The notes under the pieces: model-generated
The model's input: only the letters and a program-made list of their open reading frames with translations
What the model was told of the DNA's origin: nothing
The model's database searches: none
DNA from: Bacteroidales bacterium UBA4331
Lineage (GTDB): Bacteria > Bacteroidota > Bacteroidia > Bacteroidales > Paludibacteraceae
DNA: 64,000 nucleotides
NCBI GenBank assembly: GCA_002394395.1
Contig: DGTR01000006.1
Span: 13,290 to 77,289, forward strand
Reading direction: 5' to 3'
In this document: one piece after another, positions 57,822-64,000 of the stretch
Numbering within the stretch: position 1 is the stretch's first letter
Layout: each line of letters begins with the position of its first letter
Made by a program: the position numbers and the translations under genes

Positions 57822-60800
57822 ATGAAAAACTTCAACTTAATTGAAATGCTGCAGGGATGCAGTAAGAGAAACGGGATGACAGTCCGTCAGTCTAATCCCG
57901 ACGGTCAACCGACGGTCAACCGACAGTCAAGGCTAATGTTACGCCAAGGCTACCTCAGAAATCTTGCCATGATTTTTGCCGTACTCGTGATGAGTATCGC
58001 CAATATCGGCATGGCGTGGGGAGCGGAAGCCACACTTTCTGTTATTGGAACAGATTACACATTGGTAAATGAATCAGGATCAGACGTTACATCATGGGTT
58101 GTTAATAGTTCTGGTATGACAAAAACGGGAACTTCTGTTTCTTCTTACAGCAATATCACACAGATAGTTGTAACATTTTCTACATTAGGTAGTAGTAATG
58201 CGGGAAAATTTATGATGGAGACTTGGGTCGGCGATACTAAGATTGATACCCGTGGATTAATAGACAAGAAAACAGGAACGGCTTTATCATCAAAAACACA
58301 AACAATAACAGTGTCTTCTCTAACAGGTGCGGTTAAAGTTAAGTTGTCCCGTACTACCAGTAATTCTAATCCAGAGATATCTTCTATCACCGTAACTTAT
58401 TCAACAGGCGGTACTGGCAAGAACATCTATCTCAAGCCGAATGGAATATGGAATGTAGATGGCGCTCGTTTTGCGGCATACTACTTTAAAAGTGCAGGTG
58501 ACGGAAATGGCTGGGTAGATTTTTCCGATTATAACACTTGTACTCCAGCACTCAAAGCGACTATTCCTTCTGGTTACGACAAAGTTATATTATGCCGAAT
58601 GAATGGAGCTACAGCCGTTAACAATTGGGATAATAGATGGAACCAAACGGACAACCAGACAGTTCCTACGGGAAATGATACTTGTTGGACGATTTCTAAT
58701 ATAGACGGAAGTGGATTGTGGGGAACGTATACCGCCCCGACCTATACCATTTCATTCAATGGCAATGGTAGTACTTCCGGTAGCACATCGAGCCACACGG
58801 GCATTGCATGTAACGGTTCGCAGACTTTACGTGCAAACGGATTTAGCCGTACCGGTTGGACGTTTACCGGTTGGAACACTGACAAGTATGGTAAAGGAAC
58901 TGCTTATGCAGCAGGTGCGACAGTAAGTAGTATCACCGACAATATTACACTTTATGCCCAATGGGAGAAAGAGATTTATCTGAAGATGGGTTCAGGCTGG
59001 GCAGATGCAAGTGCTTGGTTTGCTATCTATTACTATGATAGTGGAGCAGATAGCAACAACGGTTGGGTTAAAATGAATCTGGCTGAAAGTTGCTCAGACC
59101 CTGCTGTGTATAAAGCAACGGTTCCGGGTAATGGATATAACACGATCGTTTTTGTGCGTAAGAATCCGGCTGATATGACTCTGCCTTCATGGAGTAATAA
59201 ATGGAATCAAACGTCAAACCAATCTCTACCTACATCCAATAACCAATTTACAATAACCGGCGGTAGTGGTGACGCATACACAGGTAGTTGGGGAACCTAT
59301 TCTGCTCCGACATATACGGTGACTTATAACGGAAACGGAAACACGGGCGGAAGTGTTCCGACGGATGCAAGTAGTCCGTATGCTTGCGGTAGCACGGTAA
59401 CGGTAAAAGGCAATACCGGCTCGTTGGTAAAAACTGGGTATACGTTTGCCGGTTGGAACACTGATGCAGGTGGAGGCGGTACGTCTTATGCTGCTGCTGC
59501 GACATTCACCATCTCTGCTAATACAACACTTTATGCGCAATGGGAAGAAGATGCATCATATAGCGTGACCTATAACGCAAATGGAGCAACTGGTAGTGTG
59601 CCGACGGATGCAAATACTTACGCTAACGGCGAGGAAGTAACAGTATTAGGTAAGAATACTCTTGCAAAAACAAATTATGGTTTTGCCGGATGGCGCACAG
59701 CAGTTTCGTCCGGAACTTGGTACGTACAAGGACAAACCTTTGAAATGGGTTCGGCTAATGTAAATCTCTATGCGCAGTGGGTTGCAGAAGCGAACATGGT
59801 TTCCGGTACACTCTATAAAGCCGTTGATATGAAAGCATCTGCAGCCTCGGCTACTGGACAATTTAGAGCTGGTATTTCTGCAAACGGTATATTTGAAGTA
59901 TTAGGTGTTGGCGTTGTAAATGGAACAGCAGGTCCGATGGAATATGGTTCTGATAGTCAAACAATTGACGGAACTGCATTTACGCAGGCTCTCCATTTCA
60001 AAGGCACAGGTTCAGGCAGTCCTTCTGGTAGTACATTGCCAACAACGCGTGCTATCAAATTCCGCGTTCCGGCAGCAGGTACATTGCATTTATGGGTGCG
60101 TGCCGGCAGTAAAATCGCAATAGTCAAAGACGGAGGTTCTGCAAGTGCAGTAGGTTCGTCAACAGATCGTACTCATGAAACGGCGGCTGTCACAGCTGGA
60201 ACTTATTATCTCTATGCAACAGGCACAAGCGTGTCACTTTACGGATTGCAATTTGTACAAAGTTGTACTGCTCCGACGGGATTGACGGCAGCGAGTACAA
60301 CGGCGAAAGGAACGACGTTTACTATAACAGACGGAGCAAATACGAATGATTATGAGTTCTATGTTGTTACATCGAGTGGTACACCGGCTTCAAATGTGAC
60401 GCCTACACACACTACGACAAACAAAACATTAACAATTACCGATTGTATTGCGGGAACGACTTATTATGCATGGGTTCGTTCGAAATGTAGTGAATCGAAT
60501 AAGAGTGATTGGGTCGCACTGACGGGAAATACGTTTACCACTTCGACGGTAAGCGCGGATTATCATCTTTCCAACGTGACTAAGACTTCCGGTGCGACTT
60601 CGGGAATAGGTGGTTCTACTTTCACGGCGGTATTTGCTGCGGTTTCTGGGTATTCATTACCTTCTCCAGTGGTGACTATTGGTGGTAACTCTGCTACATC
60701 TGGAACGGATTATACATGGACGGCTGGAACAGGTACGCTGACTATCAATGCCAATAAGATCAATGGCGATATAGATATTACTATGAGTTCGCCTGCTGCG

Positions 60801-63800
60801 GCTCCGACGAATGTGGCAATAAGTGGCACATATCATTACTATCCGGGAGAGACAATCTCGTTGACGGCAGAAGCTACCGGTGGTAATGGTCCTAAGACCT
60901 ACCAATGGTATAAGGGAGGTACAGCAGACGGCGACGCCATAGACGGTGCAACGAGTGCGACGTTTACCAAGGCAAGTTGTGTGGTTGGCGATGCCGGCAG
61001 TTATTATTGTAAGGTAACGTGTGGCGGAAGTGCTTCCACATGGAGTGACGGCGCCGGACATGATCCGTACAATGTGAAGATTATGCAGTTTGTGCTGAAG
61101 AATAACTCCAGCGTGGAAATCAGCCGAACAGCCTTGACCAAAGTGGATGCCACTCACGCAACAGTAATTCTGCACCTTACTGGCGGAACAACCTATAAGT
61201 TCCGTATCACGGATGGTTGCGGTAACTATTTCGGAAACACCGGCACAATGACCAATGGCAATAGCACGGATTGGTATATGAACGCGGATGCAGATTGCGG
61301 AATGACCACTGGTTTGAAGACATCCAACTATACGTTCAATGTGACGTTGGGCGATTTGGGCAACGGAATGCAAGTAACGGCTATTTATCCGGGCGGTGAC
61401 CAAGCAGCCGGCAAAATCATTTACTGGGATAACAGCGTGCTGGACTGGGATGCCGGAGACCAATGGTATCGTATAGGTAAGAGTACTCATCATAATAAAA
61501 CACAAATGACGCTCGTACCGGGTACTGCCAATTTGTACAAGGTAACTACGGCTGCATATGACGGTTTTGAATACTGGCACATCGCGAATAATCAAGGTAA
61601 TGGAGATGGCAACCTGTTCTGGACCAAGGGAGATGCTGCCAAGGCGATTACTAATGCAATGGAGTTTGAAGGAGCACCTGTAACTCTTGATGCTATCACT
61701 GTTACGCCGACTAACAGCCACGCAACCGGTGAGACTTCTGATAATGATAACTGTGAGTTCTATACTCATACTACAGTTTCCGGGATGAAGACGGATGCTG
61801 TGACGATAAGTTCGTATTCGAATGGTACAATTACAGTTAATTATGTAGATACAGACGGAGAGGATGCAACGCTCACCAGTGGTTCTGCGAACTTGGCACA
61901 CACGGTAATCTTGACTTCTATCACAGCTGTGCCAGATGCGGGTTATGACGCGAGTGCGATTACTATTAACGGTAACGCGTACGCAGCGAACCATGTAGTA
62001 ACCGAAGCAACGACGATAGCTGCTTCCTTTACCCCGCATGTATATACCATTACTTACAAAGACCAAGGTAATGTGGCTTTCTCGGGAACGCATACAGATA
62101 CTCCATCAGCACACCCGACTAGCCATACCTATAATACCGCTACAAACCTGAATAGCGCTACTAAGGCAGGTTACACCTTCGGCGGTTGGTTTACTACGAG
62201 CGCTTGTACAGGTGAAGCAGTAACCTCTCTTGGCGCTACGGCATACACAGCAGACATTACGTTATATGCAAAATGGACTGCTGCGGCAAGTCTGACCGCA
62301 TTGGAGTGTAATACGCGTTATACGGTGCAAGACATGACAGCAGGAGGTTGCGGAACACTCTCCGGTACTTCTTGCTACAGCGCAGGGCTTTCTGCAAACA
62401 GCAGATTTGAAGTATTGGGTGATCCTTCTAAGACAGACCAAGCAGGTGGAACTCCGGAACAGAAGACAAATTCCAAACAAACCATAAACAGCATAGATTT
62501 TACATCATTCATGTATTTGAAGGGCGATGGTCTGAATGGTTCTACAGAGCCTACTTGTCGTGGTGTGAAATTCATTATACCAAGTGCCGGAAAACTGACT
62601 ATCTATTATCGCTATGGCGACCGAAGCAAACTGAAGAAAGAAGGTGAAACGGCAGTCAATGTAGGAACAACAACGGACGGTTACGGATATAATACACATG
62701 ATGTTACCGTCGGAACTTACTATATTTATGGTGCTTCAAGCGGAGCCGTGTTAATCGCAGTTGAATATCAATGTTGCACCACTCCGGCTACTGCATTTGC
62801 AAATGGTGCATATACCGTAGGCGGTAGTGCTTTGGATCTGAGCACTTTGATTAGTGGTAAACAAGGAACGGGTGCTATCACTTATACCGTCAAGAACCCT
62901 AACGGTACGGGTGCTTCTATTGCCGGAACAAGCTTTACTGCCACTTCGGCAGGAACGGCTACCGTAACAGCCACCCAAGCGGCTGATGCCACCTACTGCG
63001 AGAAAGTGATGGATGCAACCATCACCGTCAGCGCAGCCGCCGCTCCTGCAACAAAAGATATTTACTATGGAGCAATAACTATTACAGCTGGTGCATTGAC
63101 AAAAGGTAGTACAGGAACAAGCCAATTCTTTACTAATATCGGTGGTACAATCGCTAATAACACAGAGATATCTTGGAGTTCTGGTCCTGGCACCGGAGGC
63201 GAGTATTATGAGTCGAATGTTTTGACTGATACGGAATTATCTAAGTCAAGCAACTGGAACACTTCTTCCGGATCTAATAGATATGTCGGTGGTATGAAAT
63301 TCCAGAGTGGAAGTACATATACTTTGGCATTAGGTTCCAAAGTAGCTTCGTCCATTACGTTCTACGGCCGAAACGGAAGCGCAAGCAAGACCATGACCGT
63401 AGGCGGTGAAGATTGGACCTCCAGCTCTACCAAGAATACCTTCGCTAAACATGAGTTTATCAAGACAGGTGGCTTCACTGGCAATGTGGCTATTACCCAA
63501 GACGGTGACTTCTACGGTATATTGGTTATTACCATTCAGACCGCTACGCCTTGTACCACTCCTGTTATCCCGACGCTGAGCAACCAGACTGTTTGTCCGG
63601 GAAGCGACATCGCAGCATGGAATGCAACGCAGACAGCAGTATTGGCTGATGGCGAAACGGCAAGTTACTCTTGGAAGAAGAAAGGAAACGATACAGAGAT
63701 TGAAGATGAAGCAACACTCGACCTTGGCGCAGCCACAGAGTCAATGGCCGGTACGTATGTTGTAACCGTCACTGTCAGCAAAGCCGGTAAAGCTTCCGCA

Positions 63801-64000
63801 ACCGCTACCAAGGAAGTGACGCTGACCGTAACGGCTGCGGTGGAGGAGCCGGTTATTACAGCCAATAAGGCTACTGTATATCCGGGCAACAGTGTAACAC
63901 TAACAGCTACTTGCGGTACAGACGGCGTAACATGGAACTGGTACTTGTGCGCTAATGCAGATGGTACGGGCGCAGGATCAAGTCTTGGCACAAGTTCAAG
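57822..64000 (+). CDS. Giant secreted repeat protein with InlB/Listeria-Bacteroides repeats (3' end outside window)
   Basis: The frame is open from ATG 57822 to the window end, at least 2059 aa. The hydrophobic signal segment (LAMIFAVLVMSIANIGMAWG) comes only after about 47 charged residues, an unusually long N-region; part of it (DGQPTVNRQS) is encoded by a CCGACGGTCAA tandem. Visible domains: two related modules with NNWDNRWNQT or LPSWSNKWNQT motifs that resemble carbohydrate-binding modules, at least four List_Bact_rpt/InlB repeats (TGWTFTGWNTD, TGYTFAGWNTD, AGYTFGGWFTT; each ending LYAQW or LYAKW), fibronectin-III-like (APTGLTAAST) and Ig-like (TYQWYKGG) domains, and two copies of a 150-aa 'FEVLG' module. 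Surface localisation is likely; the C-terminal sorting domain is not visible. Confidence 0.85.
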   Translation, partial: MKNFNLIEMLQGCSKRNGMTVRQSNPDGQPTVNRQSRLMLRQGYLRNLAMIFAVLVMSIANIGMAWGAEATLSVIGTDYTLVNESGSDVTSWVVNSSGMTKTGTSVSSYSNITQIVVTFSTLGSSNAGKFMMETWVGDTKIDTRGLIDKKTGTALSSKTQTITVSSLTGAVKVKLSRTTSNSNPEISSITVTYSTGGTGKNIYLKPNGIWNVDGARFAAYYFKSAGDGNGWVDFSDYNTCTPALKATIPSGYDKVILCRMNGATAVNNWDNRWNQTDNQTVPTGNDTCWTISNIDGSGLWGTYTAPTYTISFNGNGSTSGSTSSHTGIACNGSQTLRANGFSRTGWTFTGWNTDKYGKGTAYAAGATVSSITDNITLYAQWEKEIYLKMGSGWADASAWFAIYYYDSGADSNNGWVKMNLAESCSDPAVYKATVPGNGYNTIVFVRKNPADMTLPSWSNKWNQTSNQSLPTSNNQFTITGGSGDAYTGSWGTYSAPTYTVTYNGNGNTGGSVPTDASSPYACGSTVTVKGNTGSLVKTGYTFAGWNTDAGGGGTSYAAAATFTISANTTLYAQWEEDASYSVTYNANGATGSVPTDANTYANGEEVTVLGKNTLAKTNYGFAGWRTAVSSGTWYVQGQTFEMGSANVNLYAQWVAEANMVSGTLYKAVDMKASAASATGQFRAGISANGIFEVLGVGVVNGTAGPMEYGSDSQTIDGTAFTQALHFKGTGSGSPSGSTLPTTRAIKFRVPAAGTLHLWVRAGSKIAIVKDGGSASAVGSSTDRTHETAAVTAGTYYLYATGTSVSLYGLQFVQSCTAPTGLTAASTTAKGTTFTITDGANTNDYEFYVVTSSGTPASNVTPTHTTTNKTLTITDCIAGTTYYAWVRSKCSESNKSDWVALTGNTFTTSTVSADYHLSNVTKTSGATSGIGGSTFTAVFAAVSGYSLPSPVVTIGGNSATSGTDYTWTAGTGTLTINANKINGDIDITMSSPAAAPTNVAISGTYHYYPGETISLTAEATGGNGPKTYQWYKGGTADGDAIDGATSATFTKASCVVGDAGSYYCKVTCGGSASTWSDGAGHDPYNVKIMQFVLKNNSSVEISRTALTKVDATHATVILHLTGGTTYKFRITDGCGNYFGNTGTMTNGNSTDWYMNADADCGMTTGLKTSNYTFNVTLGDLGNGMQVTAIYPGGDQAAGKIIYWDNSVLDWDAGDQWYRIGKSTHHNKTQMTLVPGTANLYKVTTAAYDGFEYWHIANNQGNGDGNLFWTKGDAAKAITNAMEFEGAPVTLDAITVTPTNSHATGETSDNDNCEFYTHTTVSGMKTDAVTISSYSNGTITVNYVDTDGEDATLTSGSANLAHTVILTSITAVPDAGYDASAITINGNAYAANHVVTEATTIAASFTPHVYTITYKDQGNVAFSGTHTDTPSAHPTSHTYNTATNLNSATKAGYTFGGWFTTSACTGEAVTSLGATAYTADITLYAKWTAAASLTALECNTRYTVQDMTAGGCGTLSGTSCYSAGLSANSRFEVLGDPSKTDQAGGTPEQKTNSKQTINSIDFTSFMYLKGDGLNGSTEPTCRGVKFIIPSAGKLTIYYRYGDRSKLKKEGETAVNVGTTTDGYGYNTHDVTVGTYYIYGASSGAVLIAVEYQCCTTPATAFANGAYTVGGSALDLSTLISGKQGTGAITYTVKNPNGTGASIAGTSFTATSAGTATVTATQAADATYCEKVMDATITVSAAAAPATKDIYYGAITITAGALTKGSTGTSQFFTNIGGTIANNTEISWSSGPGTGGEYYESNVLTDTELSKSSNWNTSSGSNRYVGGMKFQSGSTYTLALGSKVASSITFYGRNGSASKTMTVGGEDWTSSSTKNTFAKHEFIKTGGFTGNVAITQDGDFYGILVITIQTATPCTTPVIPTLSNQTVCPGSDIAAWNATQTAVLADGETASYSWKKKGNDTEIEDEATLDLGAATESMAGTYVVTVTVSKAGKASATATKEVTLTVTAAVEEPVITANKATVYPGNSVTLTATCGTDGVTWNWYLCANADGTGAGSSLGTSS

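Noticed and set aside
54598..57822. Chromosomal integron with attC sites
   Set aside because: There is no integron integrase, and the repeats lack the attC end motifs (RYYYAAC/GTTRRRY) in the required arrangement. The array is only cassette-like in appearance.

Overview
The window is from the phylum Bacteroidota, most likely an uncultured Bacteroidales. Three things point there. At least a dozen promoters have the Bacteroidetes form (TTG or TTTG near -33, 20-21 bp, then TAnnTTTG). Shine-Dalgarno sites are weak or A-rich. Many very large secreted proteins end in type IX secretion system (T9SS) C-terminal sorting domains, and a GldJ-like lipoprotein of the gliding/T9SS machinery is present. Housekeeping genes give a chromosomal context; I see no plasmid or prophage core.

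Layout. 1-6.2 kb: an operon with the 3' end of a BspA-type leucine-rich-repeat protein, a T9SS cargo protein and an OmpA-family outer-membrane protein. 6.2-8.4 kb: a DUF3987 protein and an unknown gene, separated by a repeat-rich gap. 8.4-13.5 kb: dtd, an AAA/DUF4143-type ATPase inserted at the 3' end of dtd (a second copy of the dtd 3' end lies beyond it), and an M16 peptidase. 13.6-17.2 kb: tdk-priA-uridine kinase-like operon. 17.2-22.2 kb: tRNA-Met and metG on the minus strand, a beta-barrel gene, then folP-cdaA on the minus strand. 22.4-24.4 kb: a gldJ-like gene and gcvH. 24.6-42.8 kb: two giant T9SS cargo proteins (3358 and 2608 aa) built from repeated fibronectin-III-like and cleaved-adhesin/choice-of-anchor-J-like modules. 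43.0-52.8 kb: a four-gene operon (beta-barrel, OmpA family, two T9SS cargo paralogues). 52.8-54.1 kb: a DUF4421-like membrane protein on the minus strand. 54.2-54.5 kb: a well-delimited candidate non-coding RNA. 54.6-57.8 kb: an AT-rich accessory stretch with an ATPase remnant, a tiny toxin-antitoxin pair, a PD-(D/E)XK nuclease-like protein, two unknown genes and a family of hairpin repeats. 57.8 kb to the end: the start of another giant secreted protein with InlB/Listeria-Bacteroides repeats.

How it fits together. The dominant theme is a cell-surface programme: large T9SS-exported adhesin-like proteins made next to outer-membrane beta-barrel or OmpA/peptidoglycan-binding partners, arranged as related operons that look duplicated and diverged. 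The housekeeping genes cover nucleotide salvage, replication restart, tRNA quality control, folate synthesis, c-di-AMP synthesis and glycine cleavage. The most unusual regions are the ATPase insertion at dtd, the non-coding RNA at 54.2 kb, the repeat-rich accessory array after it, and intergenic tandem 'phrases' that in places have entered coding sequence. All family names come from reading motifs by eye; no database search was run.
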